This document shows, one piece after another, positions 15,695-24,357 of a stretch of DNA of 44,690 nucleotides. The position numbers were made by a program, and so were the translations under genes. The notes under the pieces are model-generated. The model was not told the origin of the DNA. It did no database searches and saw only the letters and a program-made list of their open reading frames with translations. How positions within the stretch are numbered: the stretch's first letter is position 1; each line of letters opens with the position of its first letter. Source of the stretch: a bacterium (GTDB taxonomy: Bacteria > Chloroflexota > Dormibacteria > Dormibacterales > Dormibacteraceae); assembly GCA_004299235.1 (NCBI GenBank), contig SCQL01000064.1:1-44690 (forward strand), written 5' to 3'.

Positions 15695-16525
15695 GTGGCG
15701 GGAGTGAGCGGGAGCAAAAAGGGTCGGATCGTGTTCACACAAAGTGAGGTGGCCTCTGCACTGCACGTTAAGGCAGGCCAGGCCCAAGAATTGTGGTTGC
15801 GCTATTTTCAAACACGGGCAGTTGAGGACAGAAACCGTCTGGTATTGTTCTACGCCCCACTGGTCAGATTAGTAGCCAACCGTGTGGCTAAAGGGGTGCG
15901 CCCGTTTCAATCAGTGGAGGAGATCTGCTCCAGCGGGCAGCTTGGACTGATCAATGCTGTTGAGCGGTTCGATCCTAAAGAGGGATTCCAGTTCGCCACC
16001 TACGCCACTATCAGGATCCAGGGTGCGATAATCGATGAGCTGCGCCGCGACGATATCCTTCCCAAGCGGATGCGGGCGAGGGTGCGCACCTATCAGGTGG
16101 CCCGGGAGTCGCTCGAAGCCGATCTGCATCGCACTCCGACGCTTCGTGAAGTTGCCGAGCATCTCGAACTTACCTTGGCTGAGATCATGGAAATCGATGA
16201 CATGGCGGTCCTGTCGAGTTACCTCGTTCCCTTGTCGATGATTGGCAATGATCGAAGCGGGATTGCCGCCGGTTTGGGCACTGATCCAAGCGGCGAGGCG
16301 GAAATGGCTTCAACCCGGGAAACAGTCAAGGCTGCCTTGCTGCGCATTACCGAGCGCCAGCGCCAGGTCCTTGTCCTGCACTATCTCGAAGGGTTTCACA
16401 AGAGCGAGATTGCCGAGACTCTCGGGATCGACCGGTCGAGGGTGACGCAACTGATCCAGCAGGGCCTGCGCAATCTTCGTCTGCAGCTTGAAGACAAGGC
16501 CGGCCTGGGACCAGGAATCGAATAA
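15695..16525 (+). CDS. fliA: Flagellar/sporulation-type sigma factor (FliA/WhiG family)
   Basis: This 276-aa sigma-70-family factor has region 2 (FYAPLVRLVANRVAKGVRPFQSVEEICSSGQLGLINAVERFDPKEGFQFATYATIRIQGAIIDELRRDD), region 3 (ARVRTYQVARESLEADLHRTPTLREVAEHLEL) and region 4 (LRITERQRQVLVLHYLEGFHKSEIAETLGIDRSRVTQLIQQGLRNLR). The IRIQGAIIDELRR core is diagnostic for the sigma-28/FliA-WhiG group. It starts at GTG 15695, with GGGAG nine bases upstream; GTG 15704 is an alternative. It most likely directs RNA polymerase to the CTCAA-N14-GGRCCGTA promoters found here. The 50-residue N-terminal extension before region 2 is slightly longer than usual. Confidence 0.95.
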   Translation: MAGVSGSKKGRIVFTQSEVASALHVKAGQAQELWLRYFQTRAVEDRNRLVLFYAPLVRLVANRVAKGVRPFQSVEEICSSGQLGLINAVERFDPKEGFQFATYATIRIQGAIIDELRRDDILPKRMRARVRTYQVARESLEADLHRTPTLREVAEHLELTLAEIMEIDDMAVLSSYLVPLSMIGNDRSGIAAGLGTDPSGEAEMASTRETVKAALLRITERQRQVLVLHYLEGFHKSEIAETLGIDRSRVTQLIQQGLRNLRLQLEDKAGLGPGIE

Positions 16526-17116
16526 CTCTCCCGGAGATTCACCGCGATCACAGGAAGGACGGTTCGGATTGACTTGTGGGTCTCCTGGCTGCTTGGGGTT
16601 TTGGAGCGGCGTACCCGGTGGTTTAGCTTGCGGGCCTTTCAAGTCCTGGTTCGATCCTTTTGAATCAAAGGATTGCTAGAGGGTTGACAGGACTTCCAAC
16701 TTCTTCTTCGATCGGCAAGACACACGTAGCAAGGAAGAATGGGTAGCGCCGTCTTCAGCACACGCTTGCGCAAGTCCTTCCAAATTGAAAATTCTTCCAA
16801 CAACACGACCGATGTCGGGGATGACCACATGATGCTAAAGCTGATACATTTCCGGACTGCTTCAGGTCGCACTTCAGCTCCCTACGTGTCGGTAGCCACG
16901 ACAGCAACTTCACAAGCAAAAGCCGAGGGGCGCTAGGCCCCAGATCAAGCGTATTTATAACCGGCAAATCCCGCCTTGGCCGATGGTTGGTGCGCATTTG
17001 CAGGAGTTCTGCCCAGCCAATGGTGAGAAGCCCTCTCCACCTGCATGTAGAACCCGGTTTGTTGCTTGCCGCACTGGACAAGCGGCCCGGGATGCCTGGC
17101 CGGCGTCCATGGCGCA
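16526..17116. other. Convergent intergenic region between fliA and csrA
   Basis: About 590 bases hold no convincing gene. Two hairpins are visible. ATCCTTT/AAAGGAT (16654-16673, 7-bp stem, 6-base loop) lies 130 bases after fliA. GGGGC/GCCCC (16927-16941, 5-bp stem) has TTTT shortly after it when read on the minus strand, downstream of csrA. Either could help end the two converging transcripts; both are weak. Confidence 0.45.
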
Positions 17117-17389
17117 TTATTCCAAATTTTTCGCTCTGGCGTTTGCACGCCGTGCACCATAAGTGGCCCAGGCCGCTGCATCTGCGGCGACCACCGGAGA
17201 GGCGGCGCTGGCAGACTCCATGTTCTCCACGCGGATCCGATCGAGGACTTCCTGCCTGTCTATTCGCACGTGCTTAGGAGCTTCGATGCCAAGCCTGACG
17301 CGGCCGCTTGGGGATACCGAGAGCACCGTGACGACGATATCGTCGCCTATGAGGATCTTTTGACCAATTTCGCGGGTAAGTGCCAACAC
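17117..17389 (-). CDS. csrA: CsrA, RNA-binding translational regulator
   Basis: This 90-aa protein starts with GTG and reads MLALTREIGQKILIGDDIVVTVLSVSPSGRVRLGIEAPKHVRIDRQEVLDRI, the full CsrA beta-strand core with the conserved GIEAP loop and the arginine of the RNA-binding strand. An Ala-rich tail of about 30 residues makes it longer than E. coli CsrA (61 aa) or B. subtilis CsrA (74 aa). CsrA dimers bind GGA-containing hairpins and block translation, in firmicutes that of flagellin. A good site, GGGAGG, overlaps the end of fliW, five bases upstream. Confidence 0.97.
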   Translation of the reverse strand: MLALTREIGQKILIGDDIVVTVLSVSPSGRVRLGIEAPKHVRIDRQEVLDRIRVENMESASAASPVVAADAAAWATYGARRANARAKNLE

Positions 17390-17394
17390 GGCGT

Positions 17395-17862
17395 TCAGTC
17401 CTCCCCTTCGGTCGGGAACGGGGTCCTCACGCTCCAGCCAACTTCCAGCTCACTCAACGACGGAACCAGCTGATCGGCAAGACCGGTGCGGCGGTTGACA
17501 ACGATGGGCGAATATAGATTCGCCGTTGAGGATGACAAGGGCTCCCTGGGATGAACGATTGCAAGGAGCACCACATCGTCGGGGCTGGTCAGGCCGAGGT
17601 CCTCGACCATAGCCTCTTCTATGTGCACCTCATAGTCGTGCCAGAGGAAACCGGGTGACATTACCAGCAAAGTAAGGTCATTTAGCGCTTTGCTTCCCTG
17701 CACATAGACCGTATCTGTGCAGCGGAGACGGGCAAAGACTCTTTCTGACTCCTCTCCGACGGGCTCCAGGACGAAGTGCCGGGCACCGCTGAATCCAGGC
17801 ATGTCGCGCGTGAAGTTGAGCTCCATCCTGGTGATAAGAGCAGGGTCGGTTGCGGTATGCAT
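17395..17862 (-). CDS. fliW: FliW, CsrA antagonist and flagellin sensor
   Basis: This protein of about 155 residues has the FliW pattern: MPGFSGARHFVLEPVG near the start, FLWHDYEVHIEE, then LGLTSPDDVVLLAIVHPREPLSSSTANLYSPIVVNRRTGLADQLV, the conserved ANLxAPIVVN-type strand. FliW binds either flagellin or CsrA; once flagellin is exported, free FliW removes CsrA from its target mRNAs. The ATG at 17862 is chosen for GGAG eight bases upstream. ATG 17889 (AGGA six bases upstream) is nearly as good, and the frame opens at 17910. It lies between flgL and csrA, the order seen in many Gram-positive bacteria. Confidence 0.95.
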   Translation of the reverse strand: MHTATDPALITRMELNFTRDMPGFSGARHFVLEPVGEESERVFARLRCTDTVYVQGSKALNDLTLLVMSPGFLWHDYEVHIEEAMVEDLGLTSPDDVVLLAIVHPREPLSSSTANLYSPIVVNRRTGLADQLVPSLSELEVGWSVRTPFPTEGED

Positions 17863-17943
17863 TTGGCTATCTCCCTCGAGTACAGTCATTGCCAGTCCTA
17901 TGCGATTCAACGTAGTTGGAGGGAATCGGCAATACAGGCCGCC

Positions 17944-18846
17944 TCACGGGGCTACGAACTTCGCGAGCGTTTCGGGGATTGCGCGCGACGCGGCCCACAG
18001 TGCAGCCTGATAGTTGGTCATATCGGAGTCGAGCTGCGTCGTAGCACTGGCCAGGTTCACATCTTCGAGAGTAGCCTGGTTAGCCTGGATATTCGCGATC
18101 TGGCTGGAAAGAGTTGCCGAGCTGTTCGACACCTGGAGCGCTGCGTTGCCCAGGGTCGCGCTGGCCTGCTCGGCGGTCGAGATGTTTCCATCGAGTGCAT
18201 TCAGTGCCGTGGAGATTTCCGCCGAAGTTGGCGCACCGGTCAGCAAAGCATTGGAGGCGGCGCTCAAAGTGGCGAACACGCTGGATGCGCCTGATCCGAA
18301 AAGCGCGGTTCCCGGAACAGAGAGGTCCACTGTCTGGCCTGCTCCGGCTCCAGGTCCGATCACCACGGTCGGAGCGTCGCTGTTGCCCAGGTAGTTTCCG
18401 CTTGCATCATAGGCCTGGGCCGAGGCAGAGGTGCCGGCAAAGATGGGCCTGTCCCCGTACTGTGAGTTGGAAAGGGAGCGCAGGTTTGTGATGATGCCCT
18501 GGAGCTGGCTGCCGATTGCCTGATATGAAGTCGGATCCTGGACACCCTGATTCGCCGCTCCCAAAAGCAGCGACCTCGCCGACTGCATTGCATTGATAAC
18601 GCTGTTGGCTGCGTCTGCGGAGGTGCCCAGCCACGATTTGGCCATCTCGGCATTTGCCTGCCAGCTTGCCAGCTGGCTGGCCTGGCTGGATAGAGCGAGC
18701 ACCTGGGTGACCGCTGTGGGATTGTCGGAAGGCCGGTTGAGGACCTGGCCGGAGGCAAGCTGCATCTGGAGCTGGGCGATGCTGTCCTGCTGCATCGACA
18801 ACTGATTTGTGAGTGCCTGTATGAGAGTCGTATCGGTAATGAGCAT
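17944..18846 (-). CDS. flgL: FlgL, hook-filament junction protein (HAP3)
   Basis: This 300-aa flagellin-like protein joins hook and filament. The N-terminus MLITDTTLIQALTNQLSMQQDSIAQLQMQLASGQVLNRPSDNPTAV contains the SGxxxxRPSDNP signature. The middle has SQYGDRPIFAGTSA, the FlgL-specific GxYxFxGT-like loop. The C-terminus NQATLEDVNLASATTQLDSDMTNYQAALWA pairs with the N-terminal helix. It lies one base after flgK, and length is normal. Confidence 0.96.
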   Translation of the reverse strand: MLITDTTLIQALTNQLSMQQDSIAQLQMQLASGQVLNRPSDNPTAVTQVLALSSQASQLASWQANAEMAKSWLGTSADAANSVINAMQSARSLLLGAANQGVQDPTSYQAIGSQLQGIITNLRSLSNSQYGDRPIFAGTSASAQAYDASGNYLGNSDAPTVVIGPGAGAGQTVDLSVPGTALFGSGASSVFATLSAASNALLTGAPTSAEISTALNALDGNISTAEQASATLGNAALQVSNSSATLSSQIANIQANQATLEDVNLASATTQLDSDMTNYQAALWAASRAIPETLAKFVAP

Positions 18847-18847
18847 T

Positions 18848-20308
18848 TTAAACTGCCTGGAGCAGTGTCTGGAAGCTTGTTGTCAGTGCGCTCACTACCC
18901 GGGAAACTGCTTGGAACGCATTCTGGGCAGCAAGGATATCGAGTTCCTCATTGTTCACGTTGACTCCGGATATCGATGACAGGTTGCTGGCGGCGGTGGA
19001 GGCCAAATTGGACGCAGTCGACGATACTGCCGACGCATTGGAGGCCTCGGTTCCAAGCGCTCCGATCATTGTCTGGTAATTCGAATCCGGACCTGCAGGT
19101 GATGAGGCGACTGCCGCCATCGCCTGAGCATTCGTTCCATCAAGCGTAGGTGTTCCGATGACATTGGAGTTTCCGGCTCCCGGTGCTGAAGCAGTTGCTA
19201 TCAGGCTCGGATTGGCCAGCAGTTCCGGGGAGACGGCGATTGTGGCTGCCGAGTCGAATCCCGGGGGACTGGGGGTGTAGATGCCCGGGGATCCATTGTC
19301 GACAAAAATATTTGGCAATACGGTTCCGGTCCAGCCAGATCCGGCAATTGCTGAACCGGGATCACCTTTGGCATCCATGCCGTTTGCCTGCAAGGTATTC
19401 AGACTCGTGGCCAGGGAGTCCGCCACTGAGTTGAGATGATCCACATAACTGGGAATGGTGCTGTTGAGGGCCGTCAAATTGGCTCCGACCGTTCCTCCGG
19501 CATCGACTGCAACACCATTGGAGGTGGCAATGCCCAGATTTGTCGTTGCGGCGGAACCCGTGCTCTTGAGGCTCTGCGCAGAGTTTCCCGCAACCAGCTG
19601 CACTCCGTTCAGATAGACGGTGACTGAACCATTTGCCGCGGTGACGGCACTCACCCCAAGAAGAGCAGCAAGCTTGTTCACTGCGGCATTGCTCTGGTCC
19701 ATCAATGCATTCACATCCTGGCCGCCCGCCGATCCGGCCACAATGGATGCATTCAGGTGCGCAACTTGCGACAGCAGCGCATTTGCCTGGGCAAGCGCCC
19801 CACCGTCATTGGCTCCGGTCCCGATCTCGCTTTGCAATGACGAAGACAATTGGTTCATTTGGTTATAACCGGAATTGATCGATCCGGCCACGGTCTCCGC
19901 GGCGCTGACCACCGCCTGCTGGGCCCCTATCTGATTGGGATTGGAGGCGAGAGTCGAGATGTCTGTCCAGAACGCGGATAGCTGCGAGGCAATTCCGGCA
20001 TTACTGGGTTCAGGGAAGATTGATTCGATCGACTTCAAGACCTGGTCTGTCTGCTTGGCTGCGCCCTGGACTCCAAGGGCGGAAATATTCGCTGCCATGT
20101 AAACGGCGTCGGTCAACCGGCTCACCGATTCGATCACCACACCCTGCCCTGTTCCCAGGGGGCCTCCCGCCGCTTCCGGCGAGAGGTTGACCTGCTCAGC
20201 GGCATATCCAGGGGTGCTCACATTGGACAGGTTGTTCGATGCCGCATCAAGTTCAGCCGTATCGGCTGCTATGCCGCTCGCCGCTATGGACAGATTCATA
20301 TCGCTCAT
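18848..20308 (-). CDS. flgK: FlgK, hook-filament junction protein (HAP1)
   Basis: This 486-aa protein begins MSDMNLSIAASGIAADTAELDAASNNLSNVSTPGYAAEQVNL with the SNNLSNVNTxGY rod/hook motif. It ends with VNNEELDILAAQNAFQAVSRVVSALTTSFQTLLQAV, the standard FlgK C-terminal helix (usually VNLDEEMxNLxxxQxAYxAxARV). The central region is Ser/Ala-rich. It overlaps flgN by four bases and precedes flgL. Together with FlgL it forms the junction between hook and flagellin filament. Confidence 0.97.
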   Translation of the reverse strand: MSDMNLSIAASGIAADTAELDAASNNLSNVSTPGYAAEQVNLSPEAAGGPLGTGQGVVIESVSRLTDAVYMAANISALGVQGAAKQTDQVLKSIESIFPEPSNAGIASQLSAFWTDISTLASNPNQIGAQQAVVSAAETVAGSINSGYNQMNQLSSSLQSEIGTGANDGGALAQANALLSQVAHLNASIVAGSAGGQDVNALMDQSNAAVNKLAALLGVSAVTAANGSVTVYLNGVQLVAGNSAQSLKSTGSAATTNLGIATSNGVAVDAGGTVGANLTALNSTIPSYVDHLNSVADSLATSLNTLQANGMDAKGDPGSAIAGSGWTGTVLPNIFVDNGSPGIYTPSPPGFDSAATIAVSPELLANPSLIATASAPGAGNSNVIGTPTLDGTNAQAMAAVASSPAGPDSNYQTMIGALGTEASNASAVSSTASNLASTAASNLSSISGVNVNNEELDILAAQNAFQAVSRVVSALTTSFQTLLQAV

Positions 20309-20787
20309 ATCGATCCCTCCACGAGAACGCCTCCGCGCGGCACGGTGCGGCCATAGGTCGCTCCGCAGTCGGCCCGAATCGACGTGAGGGCTTCCTCGGC
20401 CATCGCTGCCCGCCGGCCCATTGCGGAAGTGAGGGCGCCGGCCAGGCCCTGAATCTCGGTCACTGCTTCTATCAAAGTCCGGCGGCGGTCCAGGAGAATA
20501 TCACCCCAGCCAGCGCTGGCGTGTGCGGCAAGCTCATCGATCCGCGGCATTGGACCGAGGTGGAATTCGTCAGCCAGTCGAACCGTCACTGAACCCCGCA
20601 CAAGCTCCAAAAGCCGTAGAGCTTCTGATGCGACCTCGGTTTCGCGCACCGCGGTGGGAATGGATTGGCTTTGGTCAGTGCCGGCAAGCGCTCCAAGCAC
20701 GATCAACCTGTATTTAATGGTTGCCAGCAGTTCGAGTTCGCGGTCAAGCGTCTCTACGAATTCCACAAGAACATCGTCAATAGTCAC
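20305..20787 (-). CDS. flgN: FlgN-family chaperone for FlgK/FlgL
   Basis: This 160-aa helical protein (MTIDDVLVEFVETLDRELELLATIKYRLIVLGALAGT) has the long N-terminal helix of FlgN chaperones, including the ELELL and LxxKxxxLV-like pattern. It sits directly before flgK with a four-base overlap, its normal place. The start codon is GTG at 20787, only ten bases after the -10 box of the promoter and without a Shine-Dalgarno sequence, so a leaderless message is likely. It keeps FlgK and FlgL soluble and docks them to FlhA. Confidence 0.88.
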   Translation of the reverse strand: MTIDDVLVEFVETLDRELELLATIKYRLIVLGALAGTDQSQSIPTAVRETEVASEALRLLELVRGSVTVRLADEFHLGPMPRIDELAAHASAGWGDILLDRRRTLIEAVTEIQGLAGALTSAMGRRAAMAEEALTSIRADCGATYGRTVPRGGVLVEGSI

Positions 20788-20797
20788 TGGAAGAGAT

Positions 20798-20824
20798 AAC
20801 GGCCCGGACCGATCGAAAATTGAG
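20798..20824 (-). promoter_or_regulatory. Flagellar sigma-type promoter of flgN-flgK-flgL-fliW-csrA
   Basis: On the minus strand CTCAA, 14 bases, GGGCCGTT. The last base differs from the others. The downstream GTG lies at 20787, so transcript start and translation start nearly coincide. Confidence 0.82.
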
Positions 20825-20840
20825 AGGTTGGATACATAGT

Positions 20841-21113
20841 TCAGGCCTGCTTGTCATCCTCGGTTTCCACTGCCGGCCTGGACCGGGCCTGGGTGCGCGC
20901 GTAGCGGAGCAATACCGCCGAGACCATCCAGACGAGGGCTCCGGCGAATGCCATCGCCTCGACGAAGCGCAGCAATACGACCAGTGCCGACAGGCCTTCG
21001 GTTGCCATCTCAACCAGACTCGGCGCAATCACCGCTATCGCCAGGACAATGACGGCAAGGGGGCGGAACCGGTGTATGTCCGCGATAAAGGAGTAATAAT
21101 CCTGGTGTCTCAA
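20841..21113 (-). CDS. Small two-span membrane protein after flhF-like gene
   Basis: This 90-aa protein starts MRHQDYYSFIADIHRFRPLAVIVLAIAVIAPSLVEMA. It has two hydrophobic segments, about residues 18-35 and 41-67, and a charged cytoplasmic tail ending ETEDDKQA. The start overlaps the flhF-like stop by four bases (ATGA), so it is the third gene of the flhA unit. I do not recognise the family. The position suggests an accessory membrane part of the flagellar export or motor system. Confidence 0.75.
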   Translation of the reverse strand: MRHQDYYSFIADIHRFRPLAVIVLAIAVIAPSLVEMATEGLSALVVLLRFVEAMAFAGALVWMVSAVLLRYARTQARSRPAVETEDDKQA

Positions 21114-22198
21114 GGCTTGCTTTCAAGGGTCAGGTTGACGAGGGTTAAAACCCAGCGCAGGGTTGAAGCGGGCAGGCCATCGATGTAGGCGATCGGAAGC
21201 TCGCCCATGAGTTCGCCCGGGGTAGCGGTGTCCGCCAGATTAGACAACGACAGGGCGTCGATTCGCCCAAGGCGCTTTCGCCAGCGCGCAACATCGGCGC
21301 GCTTGGTGGCGGCGGGCACATTGCCAAGGACGTAGTCAGGTCTGAGCTTGTCGATCCAGGCTGCTGTCTCGGCCAGAGCGTGCGAACGCAGGGCAGCTTC
21401 GACGGGAATGACCGTCACTTTCTTCGAATACCGGCGCCATGCCACCCGATGAAAATCCGAGTCGTTCCCCTCGAGAATGAAGAGGTCTGAGGGTTCGAGT
21501 CCAAGTCCTTGGATCAAATGCTGTGCCGTCGCGTGTACTTCTCTGCGACCACCGATCACCACTATGACCGATCCGCCGGCACTTGGAATCGGCTTCGCGC
21601 GGGGCAGCCTTGCAAGTGCGCTGGCCAGGCCGTCGAGGGTGGACTGCGAGTGAGGCGGCCTGTACTGGGATGGCACCCCGATCTCCGCAAGGTCCTCGAT
21701 CAGCCCGTCTATTATCTCAGGCCCATCGGGCTTTGGATCGCAAGGCGGCTCCAATCTATCGCGGTACGCAACGCCCGCATCGCTAAGTGTCGCTTCCGCC
21801 TCGGCAAGCATGTCGCTGAAGGCTGCCTCGGTTACCAGATCCGCTCCAAGGACAACCTGGTCCGCGGTTCTTTCCACTAAATCGGAAAAGGCGGAATCAA
21901 TTGGCCGATCGAAGGCCGGGAAGTCCCTGGCCGCCGTTCTGGCCACGCCTGGGCGGATTTGTGATGGTGATGGCAGCTTGATGGCACTTTCGCCGCGCTC
22001 CACCGAGTGTGCCGGCGGCGTAATTCCCGCGACGAAGGTCTCTTTGGCGAAGAAGCCCAGGATTCCTCCCCGACGGGTCTTCCAGCACCGCACCTGCACC
22101 CCTTCGGGAAGTTCCTGGCGGGCACGGCGTATCGCCTCTTCGGAGGTGCGGCCTTCGAAGTTGGCGGCTTTCGCCTCAGACGGCCGCAATAATTTCAT
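21110..22198 (-). CDS. FlhF-like protein with a degenerate GTPase domain
   Basis: This 362-aa protein starts MKLLRPSEAKAANFEGRTSEEAIRRARQELPEGVQVRCWKTRRGGILGFFAKETFVAG, resembling the N-terminal B domain of FlhF (and the Jag-N-like KKGGxxGFFxxxxV turn). The C-terminal half keeps the SRP-GTPase layout, with VIVVIGGRREVHATAQHLI at 211-229 where the P-loop should be, and the ending LPIAYIDGLPASTLRWVLTL. The nucleotide-binding Lys/Ser residues of GxxGxGKT are missing, so GTP binding is doubtful. It overlaps flhA by 23 bases. FlhF normally places the flagellum; this version may act as a scaffold only. Confidence 0.75.
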   Translation of the reverse strand: MKLLRPSEAKAANFEGRTSEEAIRRARQELPEGVQVRCWKTRRGGILGFFAKETFVAGITPPAHSVERGESAIKLPSPSQIRPGVARTAARDFPAFDRPIDSAFSDLVERTADQVVLGADLVTEAAFSDMLAEAEATLSDAGVAYRDRLEPPCDPKPDGPEIIDGLIEDLAEIGVPSQYRPPHSQSTLDGLASALARLPRAKPIPSAGGSVIVVIGGRREVHATAQHLIQGLGLEPSDLFILEGNDSDFHRVAWRRYSKKVTVIPVEAALRSHALAETAAWIDKLRPDYVLGNVPAATKRADVARWRKRLGRIDALSLSNLADTATPGELMGELPIAYIDGLPASTLRWVLTLVNLTLESKP

Positions 22199-24254
22199 GG
22201 TTCACACTCCCCGCAGTGGCAATTTTGATGGTGGATCCGACCTCGCCGGCACCAATAACGGCGAGGCGCGGCAGGCTCGGTTTGAGAAGTCGGCGAAGCG
22301 CGCAGCGCAGCCGGGTCGCGCACAGAACTACGGGACTGTGCCCTTGCGCCTCGGCATCCCGGAGGAGACGCCCGACTTCGCGCACGATGGCTTCCGCCTC
22401 ATTGGCGGGAATCCCGAGGCTTTGCCGGCCCCGCTCCCCGGTGCGCAGCACACCCAGCAGCCCCTGTTCAAGAACGGGGGAAAAGGTGATGACCCAAAGC
22501 ACTCCGTCTCTGGCATTCATGGAGCCGATGGTGGACCCTAGCGCCAGCCGGGCGGCCTCCAGCAGGCTGTCGCCATCTTTGTGCTGGCTGCGGGCCTGTT
22601 CCGTGAGCGCTTCCACAATGCGCACCAGATCCCGCACTGAAACGCCCTCGTCGAGAAGCTCCCTTAGCACCCCCTGGACATCGCCCAAAGTGAGGTTCGC
22701 CGCAGCCATCTCGTCTAGCACAACCGAATCGGTCGCTTTGAGCGCGTCGAGGAGCAGCTTGGTATCCTGGCGTGAAATAAGGCTGCCGGCGTGTTCGCGC
22801 ACGATCTCGGCGAGGTGGGTAGTTACGACGGCCGAACGGTCGACCACCGTCACTCCGGCAACGGCGGCCTGATGGCTCAAGCCCACGGCTATCCATTTTG
22901 CCCGGCCGCCAAATGCCGGATCACGGGTTTCGATCCCGCTCAAGCCATCAATGTTTTCACCGATGGCGAGCAGTTTTCCTCTGGGGGCCTGGCCTCTGGC
23001 CACCTCGACTCCGTGCACCTTGATGGCGTAGTCGATGTTCGCCAGATCGAGATTGTCCCGTGTGTGGACCCTGGGCATAACGATTCCGAGCTCTTTGGCA
23101 ATATTGCGGCGGAGAACCTTTACCCTGTCGAGGAGGTCGCCACCCCTGTCGGGCTGAACCAGGTCAATAAGTTCAATGCCCAGTTCGAGGCTGAGGGGCT
23201 CGACCGCCATGGCTGCCGCGAGCGCCTCAGGCGATTCTTCCTGGATTGCCGTGGCAGGGGCTGGCTGAGCCTCCCCGCGGTCCTCCGGCAACTCCTTTGG
23301 AAGGCGCGTGCCGAAATAGAATACCAGCCCGCCAATTATCAGAAATGGAAGCTTTGGAAGCCCGGGGACAAGGGCGAGAATTGCCATGATGATTCCTGTG
23401 GTTCGGACGATCTTTCTGAACCGAGAGAGCTGATGCACCACGTCATGGCCCAGGTTGTGTTCGGTCGCCGACCGGGTGACGATGATTCCTGTTGACAGAG
23501 AAAGCATGAGTGCCGGTATCTGGGATACCAGACCGTCGCCAACCGATAGAAGGCTGTAGGTGTCGATTGCCTGGCCGGCAGCGAGGTGGCGCTGGAAGAT
23601 TCCAATCGCGAGCCCACCAATTAAATTGACCATGGTGATGACTATCGCCGCAACCGCGTCGCCGCGCACGAATTTGGATGCGCCGTCCATGGCGCCATAG
23701 AAGTCGGCTTCGTCGGCAATCTCACGCCGTCGCCGTCTTGCGTCCTGCTCATTTATCGCTCCCGATGCGCGGTCGGCGTCGATCGCCATCTGCTTGCCTG
23801 GCATCCCGTCAAGAGTGAATCGGGCTGCCACTTCGGCTACGCGCCCCGATCCCGAGGTGATCACCACGAACTGGATGACGATCAATATGAAAAAGACCAC
23901 CAGTCCGACGACGATCGACCCTCCTATCACGAAGTGGCCGAAACTCGACACCACCACGCCCGCATATCCGTGCAGCAGGACCTGGCGGGTCACGGCCACA
24001 TTTAGGCCAAGCCGGAACATCGTCGCTATGAGAACCAAAGTCGGGAAGACCGAGAAGTCCAGGGGGCGCTTTACCTGCATCGCAGTGAGCAGCACCAGTA
24101 CGGATCCGGTGATATTGGCCGTGATCAGCAAGTCGATGAGGAAGGTTGGAAGCGGGATGATCAGAACTACAACAACGGCCACGACCGACAGAGGAACTGC
24201 CATGTGGGTCAGTTGTGTCCAGCGGTCGGTCTGTATCTTCGCGGCCTCAGGCAT
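22176..24254 (-). CDS. flhA: FlhA, export gate protein
   Basis: This protein of about 692 residues starts at MPEAAKIQTDRWTQLTHM (ATG 24254). It has eight membrane helices in the first half and the highly conserved loop with FTLDGMPGKQMAIDADRASGAINEQDARRRR...EADFYGAMDGASKFVRGDAVAAI. The C-terminal cytoplasmic domain binds late chaperone-substrate complexes. FlhA converts proton motive force for export. The frame is also open from GTG 24350, seven bases after the -10 box. The extra 32 residues look unlike FlhA, so a 97-base leader is preferred, but a leaderless longer form cannot be excluded. Confidence 0.97.
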   Translation of the reverse strand: MPEAAKIQTDRWTQLTHMAVPLSVVAVVVVLIIPLPTFLIDLLITANITGSVLVLLTAMQVKRPLDFSVFPTLVLIATMFRLGLNVAVTRQVLLHGYAGVVVSSFGHFVIGGSIVVGLVVFFILIVIQFVVITSGSGRVAEVAARFTLDGMPGKQMAIDADRASGAINEQDARRRRREIADEADFYGAMDGASKFVRGDAVAAIVITMVNLIGGLAIGIFQRHLAAGQAIDTYSLLSVGDGLVSQIPALMLSLSTGIIVTRSATEHNLGHDVVHQLSRFRKIVRTTGIIMAILALVPGLPKLPFLIIGGLVFYFGTRLPKELPEDRGEAQPAPATAIQEESPEALAAAMAVEPLSLELGIELIDLVQPDRGGDLLDRVKVLRRNIAKELGIVMPRVHTRDNLDLANIDYAIKVHGVEVARGQAPRGKLLAIGENIDGLSGIETRDPAFGGRAKWIAVGLSHQAAVAGVTVVDRSAVVTTHLAEIVREHAGSLISRQDTKLLLDALKATDSVVLDEMAAANLTLGDVQGVLRELLDEGVSVRDLVRIVEALTEQARSQHKDGDSLLEAARLALGSTIGSMNARDGVLWVITFSPVLEQGLLGVLRTGERGRQSLGIPANEAEAIVREVGRLLRDAEAQGHSPVVLCATRLRCALRRLLKPSLPRLAVIGAGEVGSTIKIATAGSVNHEIIAAV

Positions 24255-24335
24255 TTGGCCAGCCAGCAGGAAAGAGCTGCATGTGAGCCTCCATGGACGA
24301 AGTGGTGCAGTCACGTCCGTCCTTGGACATGGATT

Positions 24336-24348
24336 GGCCTTCCTGACC
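24336..24348 (-). promoter_or_regulatory. Candidate CsrA-type hairpin in the flhA leader
   Basis: On the mRNA strand GGTC-AGGAA-GGCC forms a 4-bp stem (one G-U pair) with AGGAA in the loop, nine bases after the -10 box. Place and loop content resemble the flgB and flagellin leader hairpins. Confidence 0.4.
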
Positions 24349-24357
24349 ACCTAATGA

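Noticed and set aside
16640-16680. tRNA-like T-loop sequence GGTTCGATCC
   Set aside because: The bases beside it cannot form a T stem, and no acceptor, D or anticodon arm could be found upstream.
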